Source: Lineus longissimus (taxonomy: Eukaryota > Nemertea > Pilidiophora > Heteronemertea > Lineidae). Taken from it: 64,000 nucleotides of DNA. The notes under the pieces are model-generated. The model made no database searches. It saw only the letters and a program-made list of their open reading frames with translations, and had not been told where the DNA came from. A program made the translations under genes and the position numbers. The DNA lies in the NCBI RefSeq assembly GCF_910592395.1, contig NC_088315.1, positions 14,737,808-14,801,807 on the forward strand. Direction: 5' to 3'. This document shows, one piece after another, positions 11,874 to 22,918 of the stretch (its first letter is position 1; each line of letters opens with the position of its first letter).

Positions 11874-12136
11874 TTCCAATATTTGAACCATGTCGTGAAT
11901 AGCACTTCCACCAAGTGATTCACTTCGTGCTTGTTGACCACGTTCAGGAGTTGTACCTCTAGGGTCTTACCGTTATACCAATGACCACGCACGACAATAG
12001 GACGTAGGTCGTCCCACAACAGCTTTTCGTCGTGCATTTTCCCGTACGTTGAATCGTCGGTCCTCATCGTGTCGGTCATATTATCAACATATTTATCATA
12101 AGGATGCGCTGAAAGTACACAAACGAGTATATACAA
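11874..12136 (-). CDS. Ancestral upstream exon kept only in unit 4
   Basis: Open minus-strand frame with DDSTYGKMHDEKLLWDDL, then LEVQLLNVVNKHEVNHLVEV, ending FKYWK directly before a strong donor (GTATGT at 11872-11873 downward). The first part (DDSTYGKMH) exists in every unit, but in units 1-3 about 345 bp are missing from just after it, including the donor. I read it as the exon preceding the protease exon. No family recognised. Confidence 0.5.
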
Positions 12137-12485
12137 AAACGTGTAGTCAAATGTTGCAATTTCTTTACTTGCGCGACACCATATACCGCCCTATAAGTAT
12201 AAAAGGCCGCGCATCCGCGTACAACGTGGATAGTAGTTGCATACGGTATGACAATTGCACTTTTATGCCAGTCATTCTGTTAAATATTCCACTAAACACT
12301 GAACCAAAGAGCGTTTAGCAATCTCAAATCATCATTTAGCTAAAACTAGAAAATTTCATGTAACATTTGTTTCATGTGTCGCCTTCATGTCCAAACTTCA
12401 AATACATGCATAACTTCCATTACTCAGACTAAATGTTAAACCAATAGAGTACAACTATTCAAGCAAGAAGCGCACCTACCTTCAA

Positions 12486-12965
12486 AATGTTGAATACTCT
12501 CCTCTGTCAACTTGTCCAGGGTGATCAAATCCTCTGGATTGTTGCTATCTGCGACTCGATTGTACGCGTTTAAAAGGAGCACAGAAAAACCATATTTGCC
12601 AACCACTGTGGTGATCCCGCGACTGTCCAGGTTCGTCCTAATAAACTTCAACATACATGTATCGTAAGACCCGTCTTTGACATGGTATTGCTTTGCAATG
12701 CACATGTTTATTTGCCAACCGCTGTGGTGATTCCGCGACTGTCCAGGTTCGTCCTAATAAAATTCAACATACATGTATTGTAAGACCCGTCTTTGACATG
12801 GTATTGCTTTGCAATGCACATGTTATGATGTTCGATGTTATCACACAGATGTTTCAATTTGCCAGTATTAAAGCCAGCCAAAAGTGTGGTCAACAAGTGT
12901 TTGGCGTGCATATCAGCCACTGAAGTTTTCATGCCGTCAAGGAAATCGAAACATTCTTGATACAT
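12486..12965 (-). CDS. Tail exon of the array gene, unit 4 (split by insertion B)
   Basis: This copy has only two internal ~105-bp repeats instead of three (12597-12825) and ends at the same donor near 12486. Its upstream half lies at 14099-14415 on the far side of a 1127-bp insertion in the T-run before KMYQECFDF. The unit is therefore disrupted unless the insertion is spliced out. Confidence 0.5.
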
Positions 12966-12971
12966 TTTTTT

Positions 12972-13022
12972 AGCTCACCTCTTAGCAGAGGTGAGCTTAT
13001 CCCATACCGTGGCGTCCGTCGT

Positions 13023-13060
<38 letters not shown>

Positions 13061-14098
13061 CGTCGTCCGTTAGCAGGGCACGTTTCGTAACTGTTAGAGC
13101 TATTGAGTTGAAACTTGGTACACATGTACCCTTATGTAATGACACCTTGGAGACCAAGTTTCGGTCCGATTCGTTTCATGGTTTGGCCACCAGGGGGCCA
13201 AACGTTAAAAGTGAAAATATGCCATATCTCCCTTAATAGTAGTCGGGAAATTTTGAAAAAATTATGGTAGGTACTTCTAGCAAAGGTGCATCATATATCC
13301 TCCGGGTTTTTGATTTGACCTCCTTTTCAAGGTCACAGAGGTCAAATGATGTAAATTGGCCGTTAGGATGTAACGATGGCACGTTTCTAAACTGCAATGA
13401 CTATTGATACCAAATTTGGTACACATTTACCCCTTAGTCAGGTGATCTCAGGGACCGAAGTTTGGTCCAATATGATTCACCACTTGACCACCAGGGGGCA
13501 AAATCCAAAAACCTTAAAAATGTAATTATTCCTTAACTTCTTGCCCGATTGCCACCAATTTGATATCATGGGTACATCTAACCACCATACAGTATATGTC
13601 ACACAGGTTTTTAATTTGACCTTCTTGTCAAGGTCACAGAGGTCAAATGGCTTAAATTGGCCGTCAGGCCGTAATTATGGCACGTTTCTTAACTGCAATG
13701 ACTATTGATCACAAATTAAGTACACATGTACCCCTTGGTCAGGTGATCTCAGGTACTGAAGTTTGGTGCGATCTGATTTGCCGTTTGGCCTCCAGGGAGG
13801 GGGCCAAATCCTAAATTCTTCAAAATGCCATTATTCCTAGTAATGACTTGCCCGATTGGCACCAATTTTATATCATAGGTACATCTAATTCTAACAACCA
13901 TTCAGTGTGTCCCCCGGGTCTTCTTTGATTTGACCTACTTTTCAAGGTCACAGAGGTAGAATGTACTGTAAATTTTCCATTTTGGGGAAATTGTAATTGC
14001 TTGGACCTACATCAAACCTAACACTACATGACACAATACCATGCTCTTTATCCATCTTTCCTCCACATGAGGTGAGCACAATGGCCCTGGCCATTTCA
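12972..14098. mobile_element. Non-autonomous element with CGT microsatellite, copy B (1127 bp)
   Basis: Nearly identical to copy A in the same orientation, but inserted in another T-run of the same unit (nine T in the empty sites of units 1-3, seven plus four here). Differences are a shorter CGT tract (13018-13070) and scattered substitutions plus a small indel near 13530. Two independent insertions into T-runs point to a T-rich target preference. Confidence 0.8.
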
Positions 14099-14415
14099 TT
14101 TTGTTTAACAGTATCAGCTTTTGGTGATGTGTCAAGCTGATCGTCCGACACAGCGACAACATTTGGTGGCTCGATTGCAGAATTCGCAACATCGCCAGTA
14201 AATTGTTCAACAGTCGGCATCAATAACTCGAAATCCCCATCGAGTAGTTGATGGAATTTGGACACGTCGAGCTCGTACACGTCGAGAGTTAGGTCATCAT
14301 GCACCGGGTAAGTGGTTGATGACTGAACTTCGACAACTGGCTGCTGCAGGTCGACCTGGAATTCTGAAATTTCGAAAACTTGCTGCTGCAGGTTGAGTCC
14401 GGACACGACACACAA
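14099..14415 (-). pseudogene. Tail exon of unit 4, upstream half, cut by insertion B
   Basis: Encodes the acidic linker seen in the other units (VYELDVSKFHQLLDGDFELL), then DTVKQ before the insertion boundary at 14098/14099, where the frame runs into element sequence. The matching downstream half is at 12486-12971. Confidence 0.6.
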
Positions 14416-15195
14416 ACCAAATCCTGGCCTGGGCCTTCCTCTCCCCTGTCTTGTTCTATCGCTGCAATAGACGTCATAGTGTCAATAGACGTTTTGTGTA
14501 CAGTAAATGAATCAAAGAGATTTCTATAATTCCAATGTATCTTTTTTGTCGGAGTCTCGAGTATCCAATTCGCTTCTGCTGCTACCTAACGTTTACACGT
14601 CTTCATGCAGTCATAAAGTACAATTGAACAACCCTTCACTTGTGGCTGCTGCAGCGACGGTGCTAAAGAGTTAAATTTGGGACATTTGTCATCACCATCG
14701 GCACGATGTGATGCGACATCACCAGAGTCCGATTTTGGTGGGTCAACAACCAAACAGTCGTTATCGGTGGTGTATTCGATTTCGTCGCCAGTTTGGTTAT
14801 GCATTATCGATAAATCGTACAAACGGTGTTTTCTGTACAGCCTATAGTTTTGCAAGTGTGTCGGAGTATCATGTTGTGCCATGACGTCCATAATCCATGG
14901 ACAGACTTTGGACACATAGCTCATTACGAAATATTCCGCATGTCGGACGCACATAAGTCCACACGAAGAAGTGTCCTTCTGGTAACATGTTTTTTTAGTG
15001 CACTTTGAAAACGTGAACTCGTTGCCGTGAATTGAAAGGAATATTTGCATAATGTAATCCCGACGTTCATCATGGCGTTCATATTCGCTGTCGAAGACAA
15101 AACACTTTTTACGCTGCGTATCAGTGACTAGCAACACCCAGTGATGACCAGTGTTACATGGTACAAAATAATGGCGCTTCCTTGACTCGTTTTTG
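14289..15195 (-). pseudogene. Ulp1/C48-like protease, array copy 5, 5'-truncated
   Basis: Rightmost copy. The His, Asp and Gln-Cys motifs are all readable (frame at 14586-15137). Homology to the other units stops near 15195, just upstream of the His block, so the splice acceptor and first ~35 residues are lost. A stop appears at 14586 (CKR then stop) where the others continue. The 3' linker continues in another frame at 14289-14477. Confidence 0.7.
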
Positions 15196-15199
15196 GTAA

Positions 15200-15502
15200 T
15201 AGTCCAGTCAATCTATGGTATGACCTCACACTAATTGCAAGAGTAACGAAACCTGCTTTATTGTGACTGTTATTATGTACCAAATGACATACTAAAAATC
15301 CCAAAAACTTACATAGTTAGGGTACTGGCGAAATTAGGGTACATACTGGAAAGTACAAAAAACACCATCTTATCCAACTACAAATTAAACCGAGTTAAAT
15401 TACTGGTGTAATAGAAGAGTCTACATTAATCAGGCTGTTAATAAAAGCCCTAGTGTGTAGTACCCTACCCCCTACCCCCCCCCCCCCCCCCCCCACCGCC
15501 AT
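15200..15502. other. Non-coding spacer with poly-C tract
   Basis: No gene seen. A run of about 20 C, preceded by ctacccccta repeats, lies at 15460-15495, directly downstream of the stop of the minus-strand CXC gene. Homopolymers of this kind are error-prone in assemblies. Confidence 0.7.
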
Positions 15503-18232
15503 TTAGCCATTGTCCCAATTTTCAACTTCCAGTCCAATCTCCATACTATCCATATCATCACCATGATCACTACCACTGTCACTCTCACCCATGTTCTCAC
15601 ATATCCCCTTGCATTCGCCACATGCAGTTGAGCAAGGCAGTCCTATTTTCTTGCAGCTACAGTGCTTGGTGCTGCACCCAGTTTTGCAGTGACATCTGAC
15701 GAACTCAAGTAATTCCTTGGGTGCAACATCAAGGCCCGTTTGTTGAGGAACCATACTTCCATCCACGATTTTCCATCCCCATTCTTCAGCATCTAATTCA
15801 ATGTTCTTCCATGTCTGGACCTGATGATAAACGCGCATGCTGTGGAACATAACAGCTGCTGAGGTTGGCGGAAGATTCTTGGGTTCAATAGCCTTCTTGC
15901 TAGTCCTCATCAGTTCAAGAAATTTGGTTGGTTGAGTTGGTTGAGATCGCAGATATTCGTACTTGGCTTGTACAAACACATGATTGCTTTTTCCCCAGCC
16001 GCTGTTACTTCATCCTGTGTGCAGCCCCTTCTGTTGAAAACCTTTGCCTGTTCGATAAACGTCTGGTTGTTCTTGATCAATTTCAATCCAACTGCCTTCC
16101 CAAAACCAAACAGTCTCGATGTTGTGTCGCATCCCAGGATAGCATGAACAAACAGAAGGTAACGACAAACCTCTTCCCCTAGTGCAGACCTTGCTTGATA
16201 AATATCCATGTATTTATCCTGCTGTCCGGATTTCGGCTCGGGGTGGAAGAATATTTTTTCGTGTTCGCTTGTTGCGAGATGGCACAGAAGTATCATTAAG
16301 TCCGTGTCGTCACCAACAACGATTGTAGTACATGTCTCGGCAACTTTCAAAGCGGTTGACACAATAAGCACATCAGCATCCCCATCTGCATGATGGACTT
16401 GGCAGCCTGAATTTTCCAAGTAACCACTGAGCATGTTGATGAAGTGCTGCTTGTTCTTCTTGTTTGACAGAAAATCTTCCTTCTTAGTTTGGAGTTGCAT
16501 GCTTGGGGTAAAAAGGACGTTTCTGGCAGCTGCTGCTGTTCCACCACGTCTGGATTGGGTGCCATCCTTTGGTGCGGGCCCACTATCATAACCATCGAAG
16601 ACAACAGTCAGATACATATCTTTGACATATGGAATCATAAGTCTGTCCAGTTTGCCACGGAATCTTATGCATCAAGGCACCACCATCAAGGACGTGTCTG
16701 CTGTGACAGGAAACCAGTTTTTGCTTCTCATCATCAGAAATGGGGGGTGCAACATCCCAGATTGCGTTTGCAAGCACAGGTTTATTTGCCTTTAAGAGGA
16801 AATTGCGTCTTTCAAAGAGAGCTGGGGGGGAAGCCGCATAGTTCATAACGAAAGGCGTCTTTCAGGTTGTCCTTCTGGGTGCCAATAAGGACCAGTCTTT
16901 GGAAAAGAAGCTGGGGGTCGATATGTACATCTTCTCCATCGATCCTCACTTTGGACTTCGATTCCATTGTAACAGCTCTATCCTTCTTCCTAAATACGTA
17001 GTTCACTACCTGTTTTCCAACCAATCCGTCCAAAATCTTGTCCCCGACTTCCTTTGCCTTGGTGACATTAACCTTTTCGGCTGCAACAACACCGGTTACT
17101 ACATTTCTGAGGCTTCCATCCTTATCAAATGGAGTCTTGTCTTGGAGGAAGTCAATCAGCTTGTTACTGAATCTCTCTTTTGCCGGGCTACAGAGAGGTC
17201 CTTGTGTTGTTCGCTAGTAGTGTACGTGACAGAAGTCAGCTGCTGCATGGCCTGGTTTACCTCTGTGCTTACAGGACTTGACATGACCCAAACATTTCTC
17301 TGCGTCTCAGTCATGCCACGTCCTCTAGTCAGGCCACCTGTTGTCTTAAGGCTCTGCATAAGGACCTGTTCAATCACTAGATCAACAGATAGCCCCGCCC
17401 AAAACCTGTCAGACCTTCTAACAACATGGAATCCTTTTTTGAACTGATGATAGAGTTCCTCATTTTTGTCCTGAAGTTTGCACATTTTCTGCAAGTAGAT
17501 TTGCAGTGATTTGGTGTAGAGGTTGTGTCCTGAGGCCACGAGGTATGGTAACATATCATACATCGCTTGCAAATGAAGGACCCAATCCCCAGTCCTTTCA
17601 GATCGTAAGAATTTTCGAATGATGTCGACCATCTTCATGTACAAAGTCCATAGCTGACAGGTATTTCTATTTTCCTCCGGCGTGTTTGTTGCATCTGAAA
17701 GCAACGATTGCAATGTTTTCAGTGTTGGGGATGAGGCAACATCTTCAAGAGACATATCATCTTTAATGAGGCGGTCAAGCATCGTGGCAATGTTCTTCAT
17801 GACATCTGGGAGCTCTTCGTCTCCTTCAGCAGATTCCACAACGTGGACATTTTCGGCCGAATCAGTGATGTCCGTGACTGACTCAACTTCGCGAGAACCT
17901 TCAGTTGGACTGCCTTCTCCGTTTTTCTCAACAGGCTTCAACTTCGAACTGGATTTCCGTTTGAAATCAAGTGAATTCTCAAGCAGGATTGTGTGAAGTG
18001 CAGCATCCACAAGGAAATGTCCCCTTAAAGCTCTGGCAACAGCCTTACCACTCATGATGTAAGTAACCGTATTGCTTGTGAACACCTGTTCCATAGTTTC
18101 CTTCAATCCAGACCCCTCCATCAAGTGGCCGATGCAACCCAAGTAGCTCATTAGTGTATGAAAACCACCAAGTCTCACTACAATTGATTGGAGCTCACTT
18201 CCCTCTCTTTCATTCTCCAGGATTGATGTAGC
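15503..18232 (-). pseudogene. PIN-like nuclease plus TSO1-type CXC domain gene, frameshifted
   Basis: One long minus-strand coding sequence read through five frames. From 5' to 3': SELQSIVVRLGGFHTLMSYL and SGKAVARALRGHFLVDAALH (18230-17950), a linker, a middle region, a PIN-like region with DGDADVLIVS and VVGDDTDLMILL (16300-16400) and CDTTSRLFGFGKAVGLKLI, then a TSO1/tesmin CXC domain (CHCKTGCSTKHCSCKK and CSTACGECKG, 15600-15700), known to bind DNA. Frame changes fall near 17185, 16825 (a G-run), 16610 and 15955. I have seen this family in many aquatic animals without an assigned role. A pseudogene and assembly indels in homopolymers are both possible. Confidence 0.7.
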
Positions 18233-18315
18233 CTGTGTTTATACCGTTTATTTGTATAAACACAAATATATTTACATGTACAGTAACTTTTCATATTTTA
18301 CAACATCATCCTTAC

Positions 18316-18409
18316 CTATTTCATCGAAAATCTGCCTTAGTTTGTCGTCAGATTCATCTGAAAGTGGAGTTTGTGCACCACTCGAATTTGGTGCCATGGG
18401 CGCCGCCAT
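18316..18409 (-). CDS. Possible first exon of the PIN/CXC gene
   Basis: Starts MAAPMAPNSSGAQTPL and ends DEIG at a strong donor (GTAAGG). A candidate acceptor (cacag) precedes the main coding block at 18233, but the phases do not match (one base left over here, phase 0 there). At least one exon must be missing between them, and sequence of exactly that kind sits inverted at 19050-19710. Confidence 0.45.
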
Positions 18410-18469
18410 CTTGACAGAGCTACTCTTCGTTTTCGTAGCCGCGCATTCACGCGGTTGTTAAAATGGAAT

Positions 18470-19040
18470 TGCAACAAATATATTATTGTTCTTCATGAAA
18501 AAAGCTTTTTTCTGATATAAAAATGATAGGTATCCGTGGTATAGTTTAGGCTGGCCAGCCATTTGAACTTTTTGAGTCAAAAATTCTATTAGATGGGTAG
18601 ATATTTTTTCTTTGAAAAAAATACGAATCTATAGCAGGAAGTTTAAATTTGAAGATGATACTATTTGCAACTTGATTCTAGCTCCGGTTACTTTGTGCGA
18701 GTGTTTTGAAGGAACCCGGTGTGATTTTGACTAATTGCCCGCACTCCAAAAGTTAAAACAATGGTGTCTCTCTGCCAAAACGTTGCTAATTAAGTGTAGA
18801 CTTTCTCTAGGTTAGTAAAATTTAATTCTATTGTGGGAGGTACCATTGGAAAGAAGAAAGACAGAGGTTTTTTTGATATAATTTTTATTACAATTCATCA
18901 AGAACTTTGACCACAACAGCTGATTAGAAATGATGAATTTGGTTGTTTGTGCACGTTCACTCATGCGTTATTGGTGAATCGGGTCGGCACTTGGGATACC
19001 TATATATAGGCACGGGTTTTGTAGTTCATACTCTGAAATT
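18470..19040. other. Non-coding spacer between inverted gene pieces
   Basis: AT-rich, no open frame or motif recognised. Contains a tatatata-like stretch (18998-19010) shortly upstream of the plus-strand fragment. Confidence 0.6.
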
Positions 19041-19059
19041 CAGAAGTTTGAGAGGAGCG

Positions 19060-19710
19060 CTGCTACCCAAAGTGGAACTGACATCCCAGGCTACATACCA
19101 GGTCATTTCATTCAATATGCTGCTGATAACGTTGACCACAATGTCCGAACATTGGATGGTAGCGGTACATTTCACGGGATGGGTATTGTTGCAAACATCA
19201 CACCAAAGGAAGCAAGCGCATCCGTTATCAAACGGGGGTTTGTAACCGCAAATGATATAGCCCAGGTCGGAAAGATCGATATTAGACATTACACTGCCCC
19301 AACCACCGGATTGAAAAAGCTTGAGTACAAGACAATCGTGTTATCAGAGAAACAGTCACCGGAAAAAATGATGAATGTTGACCTTTTGTGGAAAACAACA
19401 TTTGCGGTTAGACCACAGAGACCAGCCTGGTCAGGTTTCATGCAATTGATCTCGCGTGGTGAACACCCTGGAGCATCATCAGTGCGACTTCTACCCATGA
19501 TAGACATGGACCCAGGTGATTTGACTTGCATATATTCTACGTTGTGTTTCGTGTTCGATCATTCCAGACGGTACAAGGCCACTCCTGTCATCACGTTAGA
19601 CCAACCACTCTGGTGGAAGGCTACATCAATCCTGGAGAATGAAAGAGAGGGAAGTGAGCTCCAATCAATTGTAGTGAGACTTGGTGGTTTTCATACACTA
19701 ATGAGCTACT
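19060..19710 (+). pseudogene. Upstream part of the PIN/CXC gene family, inverted copy, truncated
   Basis: Plus-strand frames encode GHFIQYAADNVDHNVRTLDG, then SGTFHGMGIVANITPKEASA, LWKTTFAVRPQRPAWSGFMQ and finally LENEREGSELQSIVVRLGGF, identical in DNA to the start of the minus-strand block at 18160-18233 (about 90 bp shared, inverted). In an intact family member this part should lie directly upstream of LGGFHTLMSY. It is cut at 19710 by the mariner-like element. A frame change near 19150 is apparent. Confidence 0.7.
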
Positions 19711-20602
19711 CCGGCCATTCGATAGGATGGTTCAGAGCAATTACTCGGTCCTGAAAAAGTTCCCGCAAGCGATTCCGGACAGCAATGAGTCTGTGTGCAG
19801 GTGCACCGTTCTGTGCCCACCACAGTTGTCGGAAGACACCAGGTTGGAAATGCAACTGCAGCTGGGGCACAACATCTTGGTTGATCATCATCATGTATGC
19901 TTGACCATTCACATTGCGTTGAAAGAAGAATGGTCCGATAATCGTACCATTACCACACAGTCCTATCCAAACGGTGATCTTTTCTCGGCTCATGTTTTTC
20001 TCGAAGTTGAAATTGGGGGGATGTCTCATAGGCGCATATTCAACACAGTTATGGGTGTTAACTTGTCCATTCATGGAAAATCCTGCTTCATCGCCAATCA
20101 TCAACCACTCGAGAAACCTTTCATTTCTCCGACATCGCTCAAGGAGCCATTGAGCAAAACGTAGTCTTCTCCCCAGGTCCGCAGGCAACAGTTGATGACG
20201 AACGTGCATTCGATATGGATGGAAATTCAGGTCAAGCTTGGTTATGCGATTGAACGATGAGTGGGCGATTCCAAGTCCATTTCTCCTGCTACTGGTTCCC
20301 CTTGGATGCTCGAGAAGTTGCTGTCGAACTGCGGCAATGTTATCTTCAGTTCGCACCGTGCGTTGTCTACCTGAATGGCCCTTGTTCAGATTGAGGCTTG
20401 TTCCATGTTCTCGGTACTTCTTCACATTTGCCCAGATTGTTGTCTTTGCTGGCGGATCCCTATCAGGGAAGGCTTCCCTAAATGCATCTTGAGTAGCTTG
20501 TAGGCTCTTGTTTTCAAGGAATTGTGTTACAACAAACATTCTTTGCTCACTGGTAAGTTGCACCATGTTGCTGGCTTGATGTTCTGTTGTTAATAGGCCC
20601 AT
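19706..20602 (-). pseudogene. Mariner/IS630-like transposase, 3'-truncated, catalytic Asp altered
   Basis: 298-residue frame with an N-terminal helix-turn-helix (FREAFPDRDPPAKTTIWANV), a second HTH region (TVRTEDNIAAVRQQLLEHP) and the DDE core: first Asp in MIGDEAGF, second block WAQNGAPAH where families usually have Asp before Gly (here Asn). The frame ends HPIEWPE at 19706, before the third catalytic residue. Truncation and the Asp to Asn change both argue that it is inactive. It abuts the inverted PIN/CXC fragment. Confidence 0.85.
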
Positions 20603-20925
20603 CCTTCACCAATTGCCTACATAGCTTACTCAAGAAATCATTGCATAACTTAAAAATTATGTAAGTTAACCTTCCCTCATGAAGGTTATTGTCCCTGTCT
20701 TCCAGGTCAAGTGTGAGAGTGAGTGCACATTCCATTTCACTGGTTCATCCCAATTGAAACAAATGCGTTTGGACACACCATTTTCAACACAATGGTGCTC
20801 TCTGATGCACGACTGGAAGAATGTCATGAAGGTATCATTGGAAAGCATTTTGCTTCTACTTTACGGTAAAAAATGTGATTTTGGCCATGTAGTCCACAAC
20901 TTGGTCATATTATCCCATTACTTCA

Positions 20926-20955
20926 GGATTAGGTTTTTTCTGGGACACCCTGTAT
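20926..20955. repeat. Surviving terminal repeat of the mariner-like element
   Basis: Ends in tctgggacaccctgta followed by TA, the common outer end of mariner-like elements (acagggtgtcccaga read inward). The partner repeat is absent because the transposase 3' side is truncated at 19710. Confidence 0.75.
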
Positions 20956-20959
20956 AAGC

Positions 20960-22055
20960 ACTATGGCCTTTTGCAGTTATGACCACTATAGATGATACTA
21001 ATGAAGTTACCAAGTATTACTATACAGTCAGTACCTCACTTCCAAACAATGGCTGCAGTTTCAACAACAGCTAAACTTCAGTATTCTAAAGTATTCTTCT
21101 CAAGCACCAACTACCAAAAATTATCAGTACCAAAATAATACCACATCATATTGACTCAAACATGTTATCAAACTTGAGATTTATACTAAAACATTACATA
21201 CAATACAAATGAACCAAGCTTAATCTCAAATTGCAGGTTTGTTGGCGCACAAAGTTGCACGGTATACAAATACCTATCCAAAATACTCTTACTCACTGTA
21301 CACAAGTTCATCAAAATTCAAATATATCAAAAGTTACACAACATGTACCATCAAACTTACAGAGATCACTGCAAAGAGGGACAAGTTTTAACTGTACATC
21401 TACAGCAAATTTGTCTTAAAGTTACCAAGCTTCATCTTAATTCTTGAACCAGACACTCAAAGTACTCAAACATCAAGTCCCAACTACCAAATTACAGTTT
21501 TTGGGAATTTCACACTTCACAAATAATTCAATCAAACACCAATTACTCTAGTTTTGACAAAGTTTCCATGGTAACACATGCTAGACCAGCAGTCAGCACA
21601 TGCCCAGTTGAACCAAATATAAATTGCACCAATAATACATGTTATTTAGATAATTCTTACAATACAAACAGCATAATTACAACTATGGGGAAAGTTGTAC
21701 CCCTACTTTGTACTTATAAAATTGATGAGGTAACACACTGAGAAATCGACTTTCTCACCTCCACAGGTTAGAAAACAATGTCACTTCCAAGAATACTTCC
21801 AGAATTATCACACACAGTGAAGAGTGGTACTATCATAACAAGATTGAGTTCGTGCTAAATTCAAATTTTTAAACAATTAGAATGACAAGGTATGGGATTG
21901 CCATACATTGCCTGATTTTTGACTGTAAAACTTGAGACAGATAAAAATGGGACACCAGCTAAATTTTGAAATGTATACTAGACAAAAAAACAGCCTCGAC
22001 ACTGAACACACTTCACTGTATCGAATATCACAATCACATAATTTAGAGTCATAGT
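20960..22055. other. Non-coding, AC-rich stretch
   Basis: No gene, terminal repeats or tandem unit recognised. Rich in short words such as accaa and aaattc. Possibly a decayed repeat or an untranslated region of the ORF at 22056. Confidence 0.5.
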
Positions 22056-22607
22056 TCACGGCAAGTCAATAGTCCACATATCGCTGAGGCTAAGGTTCCC
22101 ATCACTTCCCTCTTCATTGCTCCTCAAGTTCTTGAACTTCGAAAATCGTGGGCTGACTGGCCCTGCCTCCTCCTTCGGTTGTACCTCTGATCCGCTACAG
22201 CTACAGGAACATGGACACTTCCGGCTGGACAGCTCCTGCAGGATGGCTGTTTGCTTTGTCAGCTGCTCCTGTATCTCTGCTAAAGTGTTGGGGGCAAAGC
22301 CCACATGCTGGCTCAGGGCGTCTTGCACCATAGAGAATACATCCTGGCAGAAGTCATCCATGGACTTGAAGACAGTTTCATGCAGGACAGTTGCTTTTGT
22401 CGCACATGTGTCTGTTATGCTAAGTTCAGGCGTAGCCTGGGGATAACTTAGGTTTTCCCCGCCCTCAACAGGAGAATCCTTTGGGCCCTCATTTAAAACA
22501 CTGTTCTGAACAGACAAGTCCATGGGCCGGTTTTCTTCACCCACCAGGTCCTCCGACAATGTTTGTTTACAAAATGGCCTCAACTGGCTCAGGAACCCTG
22601 ACAGCAC
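22056..22607 (-). CDS. Hypothetical protein with PMDLS motif
   Basis: 183-residue open frame, not recognised. It carries RPMDLSVQNS near residue 28, matching the PxDLS docking motif for CtBP corepressors, a helical stretch with ILQELSSRK, and a Cys-rich patch (CPCSCSCS). The frame reads back past the first methionine and ends with a stop just inside 22056, so it may be a terminal exon. Neighbours are transposon remnants, so it could be element-derived. The function is a guess. Confidence 0.4.
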   Translation of the reverse strand: MLSGFLSQLRPFCKQTLSEDLVGEENRPMDLSVQNSVLNEGPKDSPVEGGENLSYPQATPELSITDTCATKATVLHETVFKSMDDFCQDVFSMVQDALSQHVGFAPNTLAEIQEQLTKQTAILQELSSRKCPCSCSCSGSEVQPKEEAGPVSPRFSKFKNLRSNEEGSDGNLSLSDMWTIDLP

Positions 22608-22794
22608 TCCTCACAGACTGTGGGGGTAGCTTGGCACTGGTTTACAGCGGCTTCGTTCCCTCTAGCCAATTCAGAAAATCGTTCTGTGTCCAGTTGCGCA
22701 AACGGCCACCAACCATCTTCTCAAAGTTTTGGCCCTGTTCGGCCTCTTTCGAATGTTGGGAGTGGAAATGTTTGGTGGCGATACTCCTAGTTCT

Positions 22795-22918
22795 GGATCT
22801 CGCTCGACATAGCAGACAGTACCACGGAACTTGTTGTGCCGGTCAATGTCCATCAAAAATCTGTGCGAACGGCGACTGGCTCTGATGGTTTTCCCTCATG
22901 CTGAACAACAGCTTCAAG
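22795..22918 (-). pseudogene. BEL/Pao protease fragment, part beyond the Polinton
   Basis: Minus-strand reading gives NVLEAVVQHEGKPSEPVAVR followed by TDF, a stop, then WTLTG. This is the C-terminal continuation of BEL/Pao aspartic protease (normally LLIGANVLEA...GW.LTG). The first half lies at 36223-36340 on the other side of the Polinton, so the two were one sequence before insertion. A Gly to stop change marks it as dead. Confidence 0.8.

Larger units (their letters stand above)
1755..15200. repeat. Tandem array of ~2.57 kb units carrying Ulp1-like protease exons
   Basis: The same landmarks recur at 2565-2573 bp spacing: the exon donor near 3257, 5830, 8395 and 12486, the TATA box at 2974, 5547, 8112 and 12198, and the protease His motif in five places. 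Units 1-3 are nearly identical; protease copies 3 and 4 give the same 325-residue translation. The fourth unit is expanded to ~5.1 kb by two copies of a ~1.15 kb element and keeps an ancestral exon. The array is bounded by the LINE on the left and by unrelated sequence after 15200. Confidence 0.9.

Noticed and set aside
1768-15195. Array Ulp1 domains as the missing Polinton protease
   Set aside because: They lie far outside the Polinton, in spliced exons of a different array, and look like cellular/transposon C48 rather than adenain-type enzymes.
16489-17447. Plus-strand ORFs opposite the PIN/CXC gene
   Set aside because: Antisense shadows of a sequence with clear protein similarity on the minus strand.
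18252-18461. 69-residue plus-strand ORF near 18.3 kb
   Set aside because: Antisense to the candidate first exon, which has a good start and a GTAAGG donor.
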